From Sphingobium ummariense RL-3 (lineage in GTDB: Bacteria; Pseudomonadota; Alphaproteobacteria; Sphingomonadales; Sphingomonadaceae): 64,000 nucleotides of DNA. Under the pieces are notes generated by a model that saw only the letters and a program-made list of their open reading frames with translations, was not told the origin of the DNA and did no database searches. Location of the stretch: the NCBI RefSeq assembly GCF_000447205.1, contig NZ_AUWY01000118.1:62001-126000 (forward strand), written 5' to 3'. Made by a program: the position numbers and the translations under genes. The stretch's first letter is position 1, and each line of letters opens with the position of its first letter. Of this stretch, positions 28,885-37,117 are shown one piece after another.

Positions 28885-29898
28885 ATGAACAAGGCAGGCG
28901 CGTCGGCGATGAAGGCGGTGGAAATCCGCAGGATCGGCGATCATTTCGAGCTTGCGCCAACGACCCGGCCGGTGCCGGTGGCGGGCGCTGGGGAAGTGCT
29001 GATCCGCGTCCATGCGGCGGGCGTCAACGGACATGACGTGCATCAAGTACACAATGGCGGGCACCCGGTCCTGCCCGGTGAAACGGATCTGCCCGGACTA
29101 GAAGTGTCCGGCACGGTCGTGGACGCGGGACCGGACGTTACCCGCTGGAAGGCCGGTGACCGGGTCTGCGCCCTGCTGCGTGGCGGAGGCTACGCGGAAT
29201 TCGCCGTGGCGCCGGAAGGCAACTGCCTGCCGATCCCCGGCGCGCTCGGCTGGGCCGAGGCGGCGGTGCTGTCGGAGACATTCTTCACCGTCTGGAGCAA
29301 CGTCTTTGTCGATGCCGGCCTGTCGGCGGGCGAAAGCTTCCTGATGAACGGCGGGACGAGTGGGATCGGCGTGGCGGCGATCCAGATCGCCTCCGTCCTC
29401 GGGCACAGGGTCTTCGCGACGGCAAGGGGGGCGGCGAAGGTGGCACTATGCGCGCGCTTGGGGGCGTCGCGGGCGATCGATTACGAAACGGAGGATTTCG
29501 CGGAGGTCATCCAGACGGAGACCGGGGGGCGGGGGGTAGACGTCATCCTGGACATCGTCGCGGGCGACTATCTGGAAAAGGACATAGCGGCGTTGGCCGA
29601 GGGCGGCAGGTTGGTGTTCATCGGCGGAGCGAGAGGCTTTCGCACCGAGATCGACCTGCGGCAGCTGATGCGCAAGCGATTGACCGTGGGCGGCAGCCTG
29701 CTGCGGCCGCGCAGCAACGCGTTCAAAGCGCAGGTCGCGGCGGAACTGGAGCGGAAAATCTGGCCGCATGTCGCATCGGGGCGCATAGAACCGATGCTGG
29801 ATCGCACCTTCCAGCTGGACAAGGCGGCGGACGCGATCGCCTGCCTGGAGAAGCGTCGCCACATCGGCAAGGTCGCCCTGCTGGTCGGGGAGCCCTGA
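28885..29898 (+). CDS. zinc-independent quinone oxidoreductase (MDR superfamily)
   Basis: A 337-residue medium-chain dehydrogenase/reductase. It shows the GroES-like domain (AGEVLIRVHAAGVNGHDVHQ, LPGLEVSGTVVDAGPDV, WKAGDRVCALL) and the NADPH Rossmann motif in FLMNGGTSGIGVAAIQIA. The catalytic/structural zinc Cys sets of alcohol dehydrogenases are absent, and the order matches the PIG3/TP53I3-type NAD(P)H quinone oxidoreductase group. A role in reducing a quinone or enone intermediate of the aromatic pathway is plausible. It overlaps nothing but is one base from the MFS gene downstream, beginning a long operon that runs to 33993. Confidence 0.88.
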   Translation: MNKAGASAMKAVEIRRIGDHFELAPTTRPVPVAGAGEVLIRVHAAGVNGHDVHQVHNGGHPVLPGETDLPGLEVSGTVVDAGPDVTRWKAGDRVCALLRGGGYAEFAVAPEGNCLPIPGALGWAEAAVLSETFFTVWSNVFVDAGLSAGESFLMNGGTSGIGVAAIQIASVLGHRVFATARGAAKVALCARLGASRAIDYETEDFAEVIQTETGGRGVDVILDIVAGDYLEKDIAALAEGGRLVFIGGARGFRTEIDLRQLMRKRLTVGGSLLRPRSNAFKAQVAAELERKIWPHVASGRIEPMLDRTFQLDKAADAIACLEKRRHIGKVALLVGEP

Positions 29899-29899
29899 C

Positions 29900-31279
29900 A
29901 TGGCGAGCCTGGCGAAGGCCGATGGGCAGGAGAGGGGCGGCGAACGGGTGACGACACCACGACGTGCGGCCCTGCTGGTGCTAGCGCTGATGCTTGCCCT
30001 GACATTGTCTTTCATCGACCGTCAGATATTGGCGCTGCTGGTCGAGCCGATAAAGGCCGAGCTGCGGATAGACGACACGCGGTTCGGGGTGTTGCAGGGC
30101 ACGGCCTTCGCCCTGTTCTACATTGGTTTTGGCATACCGCTCGGCCGGCTGGCGGATCGGGGGAGCAGGCGGAACCTGATCATCGCCGGCATCATCCTGT
30201 GGAGCCTGACCACCATGGCCTGCGGAACGGCGTCATCGTTCGCGGCCCTGTTCGCCTGGAGGGCCGGGGTGGGCATTGGCGAGGCGGCGCTGTCGCCGGC
30301 GGCCTATTCAATGATCACCGACGTCGTGCCCAAGCGAAACCTATCCCTGGCGCTCGGCGTGTACAATATGGGCGTTTATCTGGGATCGGGCCTCGCCCTG
30401 CTGGTGGGCGGCGCACTGCTGCACTGGCTGAAGACTGCAGATCTGAGCGCGCTCGCCTTTCTTCCTTCCGCCGCGCCCTGGCGCGTGGTTTTCCTCTGCG
30501 TGGGCATCCCCGGTCTGGTGGTAGCGATCGGTTTTAGCTTTATCAGAGAGCCCCGGCGCACGGACTTCGATGTGTCGGCGGAGACGGCCATGCCGTCGAT
30601 CGGCGAGACGGCGCGCTTCATCGTCTCCGAACGGCGGCTATTCGCCAGCCTCGTGCTGGGATTTGCGTGCCACAATAGCTCCCTTTACGCGCTCCTGAAC
30701 TGGATTCCTGCCTTTCTTGGCCGCCACCATCATCTGATGCCTGCCCATGTCGGCCTGCTGCTGGGCGTGTCGACACTGATCGGCGGCGGCGTCGGCCTGA
30801 TCGGCGGAGGCATGCTGAGCGACCGGCTGTTCGCCGCCAAAAGGGGCGACGCCCCCCTGATCGTCGGCATGATCGGGTCTGTGGGCATCGCGCTCGGCAC
30901 GCTGCTGACCGTCGGCGCGCCGAGTCCGCAACTGGCCGCAACTGCCTTCGCCTTCCTCATCATGGCGGTTGCGTTGCCGATCGGTTCAGCGTCCGCTGCG
31001 CTTCAGCTGGTCGTGCCGAACCGCTTTCGCGGGCAGGTCTCCGCATTCTATCTGGTATCCATATCGCTGGCGGGCCTGACGATCGGCCCCATCGTACCGC
31101 CTCTGATCAGCGATCATCTGTTCCATGACCCCAGCCGGATCGGGCAGGCGGTAGCTGTGACGGTGGTCGGCGCCGCAATGCTTTCCATCATTCTCTTTCT
31201 GATCGGCCGCCCCGCCTATGCGCGGCGCTATGCGGCCATCCATTTGACGCCCCGCGCGCAACAGGAGACGAGCCTATGA
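29900..31279 (+). CDS. MFS transporter, spinster-like
   Basis: A 459-residue protein with 12 predicted membrane helices. After a basic leader, LSFIDRQILALLVEPIKAEL then FALFYIGFGIPLGRLADRGS contains the MFS loop 2-3 signature. Such spinster-like carriers are common in sphingomonad aromatic-catabolism clusters and are presumed to move aromatic acids or their products across the inner membrane. Its stop overlaps the FAH-family gene by ATGA. The substrate is not deducible. Confidence 0.9.
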   Translation: MASLAKADGQERGGERVTTPRRAALLVLALMLALTLSFIDRQILALLVEPIKAELRIDDTRFGVLQGTAFALFYIGFGIPLGRLADRGSRRNLIIAGIILWSLTTMACGTASSFAALFAWRAGVGIGEAALSPAAYSMITDVVPKRNLSLALGVYNMGVYLGSGLALLVGGALLHWLKTADLSALAFLPSAAPWRVVFLCVGIPGLVVAIGFSFIREPRRTDFDVSAETAMPSIGETARFIVSERRLFASLVLGFACHNSSLYALLNWIPAFLGRHHHLMPAHVGLLLGVSTLIGGGVGLIGGGMLSDRLFAAKRGDAPLIVGMIGSVGIALGTLLTVGAPSPQLAATAFAFLIMAVALPIGSASAALQLVVPNRFRGQVSAFYLVSISLAGLTIGPIVPPLISDHLFHDPSRIGQAVAVTVVGAAMLSIILFLIGRPAYARRYAAIHLTPRAQQETSL

Positions 31280-32121
31280 AAATGATCAGCTTTGCCCGCA
31301 ACGGGCGTGAGGGATATGGCTTGCTGAAAGAGGGCGGCGTCATCGACGCGGGCGGCCGTCTGCCCGACTATCCAGACCTCACTTCCCTGCTCGCCGATCC
31401 CGCACCGCTCCGCGCGCTGGAGGGATTGCCCGCCGACTTCGCGGAGGAGGATGTGACGACCCTGCCGCCGATCCCCCGATCCGGCCGCATCATCTGCATC
31501 GGCCTCAACTATAAGAGCCACATCGCGGAGACGGGCAACGATACGCCCGCTTATCCCATCCTCTTCCCCAGATATCCGAGCTCGCTGGTGGCGAACGGCG
31601 CGCCCATGGAAAAGTCGTCGCTGTCGGAACGCTTCGATTTCGAGGGGGAGTTGGCGTTCGTCATCGGTCGTCCGGGCCGGCACATCCCTAAAGAGCGTGC
31701 GCTGGAGCATGTTGCTGGCTATGCCTGTTTCAACGATGGGTCGATCCGGGATTTCCAGCGGCACACGTCTCAGTTCCTGCCCGGCAAGAATTTCGAGCGA
31801 TCGGGCGCGTTCGGCCCCTGGCTCGTGACCCCGGACGAGGTCGGCGACGTAAACGCGCTCAAGCTGACGACCCGATTGAACGGGGAGGTCGTCCAGCAGG
31901 CGGACATCGACGATTTGCTGTTCGGCGTCGAAGATCTGATCGCCTATATTTCGCAGATATGGACGGTCCAGCCCGGCGATGTCGTCGCCACTGGCACCAC
32001 CGGTGGCGTCGGAGCGCTTCGCAAGCCGCCGCTGTGGATGAAACCGGGCGATCGCGTCGAGGTGGAGATCGACCGCCTGGGCCTTCTGTCCAATCCGATC
32101 ATCGAAGAGGTGCAAGCATGA
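31276..32121 (+). CDS. fumarylacetoacetate hydrolase (FAH) family protein
   Basis: A 281-residue protein. The FAH core starts at about residue 70 (RIICIGLNYKSHIAETG). The metal ligands are in FDFEGELAFVIG (E-x-E) with the later Asp in CFNDGSIRDFQ, and the closing motif is QPGDVVATGTTGGVG then KPPLWMKPGDRVEVEI. Family members hydrolyse acylpyruvates or decarboxylate/hydrate 2-oxo-dienoates after ring fission. It overlaps both neighbours by 4 bp in a transporter/FAH/VOC/CoA-transferase operon, which fits hydrolysis of an acylpyruvate-like product to pyruvate plus an acid. A decayed relative lies at 44405. Confidence 0.9.
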   Translation: MKMISFARNGREGYGLLKEGGVIDAGGRLPDYPDLTSLLADPAPLRALEGLPADFAEEDVTTLPPIPRSGRIICIGLNYKSHIAETGNDTPAYPILFPRYPSSLVANGAPMEKSSLSERFDFEGELAFVIGRPGRHIPKERALEHVAGYACFNDGSIRDFQRHTSQFLPGKNFERSGAFGPWLVTPDEVGDVNALKLTTRLNGEVVQQADIDDLLFGVEDLIAYISQIWTVQPGDVVATGTTGGVGALRKPPLWMKPGDRVEVEIDRLGLLSNPIIEEVQA

Positions 32122-32648
32122 CAGCCCCGATGAAACTGGCCCATATCGTTTTTCGCACCAACGATCTGCCGGCCATGCAGCAATGGTATTGCACCGTCCT
32201 CGACGCTCACGTCGTCTTCGGCAATGATCGCATCGCCTTCCTGACCTATGATAAGGAACATCATCGTATCGCCCTGGTCGCCGCTGGACCTTTCGCCGCC
32301 AGACCCAAGGAGCCAGCGGTGGGCTTCTATCACGCGGCCTTTGCCTATCGCGACCTGCGCGAGCTGCTGGACAATCATGATCGGCTGCTTGCGCTAGGGA
32401 TCAAGCCTTGGCGAGTCATCAACCATGGGCTCACCATCTCCTGCTATTATGCCGATCCGGACGGCAATGACATCGAATTTCAGGTCGATCGTTTCGAGGA
32501 CGCCGAAGACGCCAAGATCTGGATGACGGGCGATGCGTTCGCCAACAACCCCGTCGGCTTAGAAGTCGATCCGGATGCGTTGCGTCGGCGATTGGATTCG
32601 GGTGAACCGATCGAATCCATCATGCGCCGCGCCGACGAAATCCAATGA
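32118..32648 (+). CDS. one-domain VOC protein, probable extradiol ring-cleavage dioxygenase
   Basis: A 176-residue protein starting in an ATGA overlap with the FAH gene. The vicinal-oxygen-chelate metal triad is visible: His9 (KLAHIVFRT), His72 (GFYHAAFAY) and Glu120 (DPDGNDIEFQVD). The C-terminal pattern NHGLTISCYYADPDGN resembles small type I extradiol dioxygenases of the catechol/biphenyldiol type rather than glyoxalases. I infer Fe(II)-dependent meta-cleavage of a catechol-like intermediate made by the flavoprotein or Rieske oxygenases. Because no other ring-cleavage gene is in the island, this is the best candidate for that step. Confidence 0.78.
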   Translation: MTAPMKLAHIVFRTNDLPAMQQWYCTVLDAHVVFGNDRIAFLTYDKEHHRIALVAAGPFAARPKEPAVGFYHAAFAYRDLRELLDNHDRLLALGIKPWRVINHGLTISCYYADPDGNDIEFQVDRFEDAEDAKIWMTGDAFANNPVGLEVDPDALRRRLDSGEPIESIMRRADEIQ

Positions 32649-33358
32649 TCGACAAGATTTGCGCCGCCGCCGACGCCCTGCGCGACGTTGCGGACGGCGC
32701 GACCATCCTGATCGGCGGATTCGGCGAGGCGGGAAGCCCGACCGAACTCATCCACGCATTGATCGACCAAGGCGCCAGCGGGCTGACGTTAGTCACCAAC
32801 AATGCCGGCAATGGCGAGATAGGGCTGGCGCGGCTGATTCAGCGGGGGCGCGTCCGCAAGCTGATCTGCTCCTATCCCCGCAGCGCGCATGGCTATGTCT
32901 TTGACGGGCTTTACCGGCAGGGCAGGATCGAGCTGGAACTGGTTCCGCAAGGAACGCTGGCCGAACGTATTCGCGCGGGCGGTGCGGGCATTCCCGCCTT
33001 CTTCACGCCGACGGCGGCGGGAACCGACCTGGCGCAGGGCAAGGAAAGCCGCATGTTCAACGGGCGACCCCATATTCTGGAACAGGCGATCCGGGCCGAT
33101 GTGGCGCTGATCAAGGCGGAGGCGGGCGACCGCTGGGGCAACCTGATTTATCGGAAGGCAGCGAGAAATTTCGGGCCGGCGATGGCGACGGCGGCCGATC
33201 TGACCGTGGCGCAGGTGTGCCGGGTCGAACCTCTGGGCGCGATCGACCCCGAAGCGATCGTGACGCCCTCCATCTTCGTGCAGAAGGTGGTGCACATTCC
33301 CGATCCGATCAGCGAACGGGCGCATATCAAAGAGCTTGCGGCGGGGCAGAGAACATGA
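32645..33358 (+). CDS. 3-oxoacid CoA-transferase, subunit A
   Basis: A 237-residue protein of family I CoA-transferases. It begins with DGATILIGGFGEAGSPTELI, the glycine-rich signature of the alpha subunit, followed by LTLVTNNAGNGEIGL and FFTPTAAGTDLAQGKE. It pairs with the next gene, with which it overlaps by 4 bp. Typical reactions transfer CoA from succinyl-CoA to 3-oxoadipate or acetoacetate. In this operon it would activate the carboxylic acid released after ring cleavage for thiolysis or beta-oxidation. PcaI, ScoA and AtoD cannot be separated by eye. Confidence 0.92.
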   Translation: MIDKICAAADALRDVADGATILIGGFGEAGSPTELIHALIDQGASGLTLVTNNAGNGEIGLARLIQRGRVRKLICSYPRSAHGYVFDGLYRQGRIELELVPQGTLAERIRAGGAGIPAFFTPTAAGTDLAQGKESRMFNGRPHILEQAIRADVALIKAEAGDRWGNLIYRKAARNFGPAMATAADLTVAQVCRVEPLGAIDPEAIVTPSIFVQKVVHIPDPISERAHIKELAAGQRT

Positions 33359-33993
33359 GCGGCTGGACTCTCGACGAGATGGCGGCGCGCGCCGCCGCCG
33401 ATATCCCGGAAGGCTCTTTCGTCAATCTGGGCATCGGCCAGCCCGAACGGGTCGCCAATCATATCCCGCCCGGTTTCGAGATCATCCTGCACAGCGAGAA
33501 CGGGATATTGGGCATGGGGCCAAGCCCCGATCCCGAGCAGGAGGACATGGACCTCATCAACGCGGGCAAGAAGCCGGTGACGCTGATACCGGGCGGCGCG
33601 TTTTTCCATCATGCCGACAGTTTCGCGATGATCCGGGGCGGCCATGTCGATGTCTGCATTCTGGGCGCGTTTGAAGTGGCGTGCACGGGCGACATCGCCA
33701 ACTGGTCGAGCGGCAAGGACGGAGTGCCGGCGGTCGGCGGCGCCATGGATCTGGCCGCTGGTGCTAAGAGCCTGCGGGTCATCACGTCCCATGTGACCCG
33801 GTCGGGGAGTCCCAAGCTGCTGTCCCAACTGACCCTGCCTGCTACGGGCCGTGGCGTCATCGACCGCATCTACACCGATCTGGGCGTCCTGGACCCCAAG
33901 GGCGATCATTTTCGCCTCGTCGAGATGGCGCCGGGCGTCACCGTCGACGATATCCGCCGCCAGACCGGCGCGCCGATCGAAGGATCCGCATAG
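33355..33993 (+). CDS. 3-oxoacid CoA-transferase, subunit B
   Basis: A 212-residue beta subunit with the ATG at 33355 overlapping the A subunit. SFVNLGIGQPERVANHIPPG is followed by the catalytic segment LHSENGILGMGP, with Glu48 as the expected nucleophile. GGAFFHHADSFAMIRGGHVD and the GDIANW segment complete the fold. It ends the operon that starts at 28885, and a strong hairpin follows 7 bp after the stop. The pair would act in the cytoplasm as an alpha/beta heteromer. Confidence 0.93.
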   Translation: MSGWTLDEMAARAAADIPEGSFVNLGIGQPERVANHIPPGFEIILHSENGILGMGPSPDPEQEDMDLINAGKKPVTLIPGGAFFHHADSFAMIRGGHVDVCILGAFEVACTGDIANWSSGKDGVPAVGGAMDLAAGAKSLRVITSHVTRSGSPKLLSQLTLPATGRGVIDRIYTDLGVLDPKGDHFRLVEMAPGVTVDDIRRQTGAPIEGSA

Positions 33994-33999
33994 CAGGTC

Positions 34000-34030
34000 C
34001 GGGCGCGGCGGATTTGCTCCGGCGCGCCCG
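34000..34030. terminator. hairpin between convergent CoA-transferase and NmrA-like genes
   Basis: An 8-bp GC-only stem (CGGGCGCG at 34000-34007 with CGCGCCCG at 34023-34030) and a 15-nt loop fill the 42-bp gap between two converging genes. There is no T run, but the position and symmetry suit a bidirectional terminator. Confidence 0.5.
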
Positions 34031-34035
34031 CCCGA

Positions 34036-34926
34036 TCAGGTCACCGGCACACCGAGCAGCGGCAATTCCCGGCGCAGATATTGTTCGAACGTTATTGGCT
34101 TGCGGCCCAGGAACCATTCCAGGATGTTGGAATTGCCGACGAACTCATGATCAGAATACCAGGCCGCGATGGATGTCAGGACGCGGTGAATGCCCTGATT
34201 TTGTGGCGTGATCTCGGATGAACCCCATCGGTGCGCGATGGCTTCGTCCACATTGCTCTGGACGACCGGAATCTCCTTGCCCATCACGCGCGAAAATATC
34301 CGCGCCATTTCGCGCGAGGTCAGCTTGTCCGTACCCGACAACTCATAGCTGGCATAGAAATGCCTGGACCCCTCGACCAGAACCTTGGCGGCGACGTCGG
34401 TCAGGTCCTCGACGTCGATCAGCGATCCCCTTCGTCCTTCGCGCACTTTCCAGAACACCCTGAGTTCGCCGGTCGCGAGGACCGGGCCGAACTGCATGGC
34501 CGGGATCATGAAGTCGCACGGCTTGAGCACGGTATAGGGAAGGCCGGATTCATAGAGCTTTTCCTCTATGTCCCGCTTAAAGCGATGCTGGACGATGTCG
34601 ATAATCGAATGGAGCACCGAACTGAACACCACATGCGGCGTGCGGCAACGGCGGGCCGCTTCTATCATGGAGTGTCCCATCTCCAGTTCGGTCCAGCGCC
34701 CTGCCGGCCCGATATGATAGACGGCATCGCAACCCTCGAGCGCGCGGGTGTAGAAGTCGACGTCGGTAAGATCGCCGATAAGCACTTCCGAGGCACCCAG
34801 CGCTCGCGTTTCCGCTTCCTTGTCGCCCGACACGCGGACGGCCCGCACCTGATGTCCCATTGCCGACAGTTTGGGGATCAACCTTCGTGACTGATTGCCG
34901 CCCGCAGCGGTCACCAATATCTTCAT
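34036..34926 (-). CDS. NmrA/SDR-family NAD(P)-binding protein
   Basis: A 296-residue protein with the ATG at 34926 and GGGAGAG upstream. The Rossmann entry MKILVTAAGGNQSRRLIPKL has the NmrA-like form of the glycine motif (VTAAGGNQSR). DLTDVDFYTRALEGCDAVYH and FSSVLHSIIDIVQHRFKRDI occupy the usual SDR positions, but the Tyr-x-x-x-Lys catalytic pair is not clear. NmrA-like proteins sense NAD(P) or reduce quinone-like substrates. It is transcribed with, and lies 40 bp downstream of, the second flavoprotein hydroxylase on the minus strand. The function in the pathway is unknown. Confidence 0.8.
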   Translation of the reverse strand: MKILVTAAGGNQSRRLIPKLSAMGHQVRAVRVSGDKEAETRALGASEVLIGDLTDVDFYTRALEGCDAVYHIGPAGRWTELEMGHSMIEAARRCRTPHVVFSSVLHSIIDIVQHRFKRDIEEKLYESGLPYTVLKPCDFMIPAMQFGPVLATGELRVFWKVREGRRGSLIDVEDLTDVAAKVLVEGSRHFYASYELSGTDKLTSREMARIFSRVMGKEIPVVQSNVDEAIAHRWGSSEITPQNQGIHRVLTSIAAWYSDHEFVGNSNILEWFLGRKPITFEQYLRRELPLLGVPVT

Positions 34927-34966
34927 TTTCACTCTCCCGGGTTGATGTTTCAGCCGACCGAGCCGA

Positions 34967-36688
34967 TCACGCCGCCTCCTTAATGTCGACGATCGTCCCT
35001 GCGAGAACACACGTCATCGCCTTGGCCAACGCGGCGCCCGCATCCGGCAAGGTTCCAGGTTCCACCCATGCGATCCGTCCATCGGGACGCACCAGCAGAG
35101 CGAAAGGCGTCTCACCCCAATAGTCCGCCGCGCTGGCCTTTTCCGACCGGGCATCTCGGCGGAGCGGCACTAAGGAGACGGGCATTCCGCCACGTGGGAG
35201 CGCGGCTATGGCGCGCTGCCACATCGCGCTGTGCTGCTCGGGCGCAAACAGGGTGAAGCGATCGAAGGCAAGGCAATCGATCGTCGATCGCTCCGGCTCG
35301 ACCCAGAGATGTGGTACAGGATGCCCCGGCGCGAAGCAGGGTTGATAGCCTTCTTCATCGGGCACTGGCAGAGCAATCGCCCGCTTCGGCTCGATGAAAG
35401 CGCCCTTCGCGGCTACGGCGGCCATCTCCAGTTCGAGGAAGGCGAAGTGCCGGACCTGTGCGTCGATGGCGGCCTGGACCGCCAACCGCCGGGGATGGTC
35501 CGGTGATGAGGCCAGCTCTCGTATCGCGGTCGCGAATATATCATTGCCGTCCTGACAACCCAGGGCGTCGTCAACCTCGCGGGTGCGCGCATGATTGCTG
35601 ACCGACTGGGCGGTGTTGCGTAATGCTATCGGCCTGCATTCCACCTCATAGCTGTCCAACAATCCATCGCTGGCCTGCCCGCGCAACACCGCGCCCAACT
35701 TCCAGATCAGATTCTCGACATCCTCGACCCCTGTGTTGAGACCCAGCCCTCCTGTCGGCGGAAAGCGGTGCCCGGCGTCGCCGATCAGGAAGACCCGGCC
35801 TTTGCGGTACCGCGCGGCGATCTGCGCCGACATGGCCCATGTATCGATCGCCGCCAGCGAATAGGCGTGCGGCGCGCCCATCACTTCGTCCATGATGGCC
35901 TTGCACTTTGTCTCGTCGAAGCTTTCAAAGGGTGTCACTTTGGGATCGTATCGCATCATGAAGACCTGCGAGCCAACGGGCTGGTGCATGATGAAGAAGC
36001 CCTCGCGGCCGATCGATCGGACGAAGAACACGACCCCCGGATTGCGCTCGAGAAACGGACGCATATCGGACTTGATGTGAATCGCTAGAAACTGAGCGAT
36101 AAGGGACGGCCCTTCCATCGGGATGCCGGCTGCCCGGCGAACGCCGCTGGCGGCGCCGTCCGCGCCTATCAGATAGCGCGCGCGGACCGTTTCCTCCCGG
36201 CCGTTGGCTAGAATAGTCGCGCTGACCAGCGTGTCTTCTTCGGTATAGGTTTGAAACTTGCTGTTGAAATGAACCGGGTCGACGCCTCCGGCCAGTTCGA
36301 TTGCGCGGGCATGAAGCAGGGGTTCCAGCAAGCTCTGCGGCAGATTCTCGGAGTGGACCGGGCTGATGTCGGTAAAACGGGCGACCCGGCCCTTCTTGCC
36401 GGTAAGGTCCAGCCTGCCATAAGTGAGGCCGCCGATGCTCTCGCACCAGGGGATGCAGCGCTGGAGCTCGACCGGGGTGCTGAGACAGGAAATCTTGTCC
36501 GCGATCCCGATGCGACGATATATTTCCATCGTATGGGTTTTGAGAACATGGGCCGAAGGCTCGGTATGGAGCCCGGAGCGGGCCTCTGCCACCCTGTGTG
36601 AGAGGCCGAGTTTGGAGGCGATGCAGGAGGCGAGAAGGCCCGCCGGGCCGGCTCCTACGATAAGCAGGTCAAGTGGTTCAATCGACAT
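34967..36688 (-). CDS. FAD-dependent aromatic monooxygenase, paralogue of the protein at 19781
   Basis: A 573-residue flavoprotein hydroxylase with the same architecture as the one at 19781. It has LLIVGAGPAGLLASCIASKL, YLIGADGAASGVRRAAG, FLIGDAGHRFPPTGGLGLNT and a C-terminal thioredoxin-like domain ending LVRPDGRIAWVEPG. Long blocks are nearly identical between the two, such as HTEPSAHVLKTHTMEIYRRI here, so they arose by duplication. They may hydroxylate successive intermediates or alternative substrates. It is divergent from the Rieske oxygenase across a 430-bp gap containing an operator pair. The palindromes are more than 320 bp from this start, so control of this gene by them is uncertain. 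Confidence 0.9.
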   Translation of the reverse strand: MSIEPLDLLIVGAGPAGLLASCIASKLGLSHRVAEARSGLHTEPSAHVLKTHTMEIYRRIGIADKISCLSTPVELQRCIPWCESIGGLTYGRLDLTGKKGRVARFTDISPVHSENLPQSLLEPLLHARAIELAGGVDPVHFNSKFQTYTEEDTLVSATILANGREETVRARYLIGADGAASGVRRAAGIPMEGPSLIAQFLAIHIKSDMRPFLERNPGVVFFVRSIGREGFFIMHQPVGSQVFMMRYDPKVTPFESFDETKCKAIMDEVMGAPHAYSLAAIDTWAMSAQIAARYRKGRVFLIGDAGHRFPPTGGLGLNTGVEDVENLIWKLGAVLRGQASDGLLDSYEVECRPIALRNTAQSVSNHARTREVDDALGCQDGNDIFATAIRELASSPDHPRRLAVQAAIDAQVRHFAFLELEMAAVAAKGAFIEPKRAIALPVPDEEGYQPCFAPGHPVPHLWVEPERSTIDCLAFDRFTLFAPEQHSAMWQRAIAALPRGGMPVSLVPLRRDARSEKASAADYWGETPFALLVRPDGRIAWVEPGTLPDAGAALAKAMTCVLAGTIVDIKEAA

Positions 36689-37012
36689 TGGACTTTCATT
36701 TCCTAAATCGCCGTCGCCCCGGGACGGGGAATTCCGCGATGGTGGTGGAGTGGAGCAATCGCGCCAGATGACAGTGCGAACGATGCGCGTGTTCTCGCAG
36801 CAGGCTAGCGGCCGTGGCCATCGCGGTTCCCGAGACCAGGGAAGTCGGGACGTTTGCGCCAGAGCCTATGTCGCTCATCGGCTGGGCGGGGCTGCCCCTT
36901 TACAGCAGCCGAGCACGCCAAACATTCCGACGAGATTGCCAGTCGCTGCTGCATTTCCTCTCATCCCTTCTCCTAAATCCAAGTCCGCCACTCACGCTAT
37001 CTCTAAGCCATA
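36689..37012. other. intergenic leader region with no supported gene
   Basis: This stretch between the minus-strand hydroxylase and the operator pair contains a 60-codon open frame on the minus strand (36696-36878). It has no recognisable domain and no convincing ribosome site. It could be a leader peptide or a long 5' untranslated region; I see no promoter I would defend for the minus-strand gene. Confidence 0.4.
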
Positions 37013-37086
37013 TGGCATGCCAAAATGCCAGTTTGCAATAAGAATCCTTGCAATGCTCCTGCTATTACTTAGTATATGGCATGCCG
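37013..37086. promoter_or_regulatory. operator pair in the divergent Rieske/hydroxylase region
   Basis: A perfect TGGCATGCCA at 37013-37022 and TGGCATGCCG at 37077-37086 (9 of 10), 64 bp start to start. A possible promoter, TTGCAA (37048-37053) with TAGTAT (37070-37075), would place the proximal palindrome at the transcription start. The Rieske gene ATG is 31 bp after it. This is the fourth pair in the island and the only one with 64 rather than 63 bp. Confidence 0.85.
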
Positions 37087-37117
37087 TAAAAGATTGCAGG
37101 CACAGAGGAGGGCGTCC

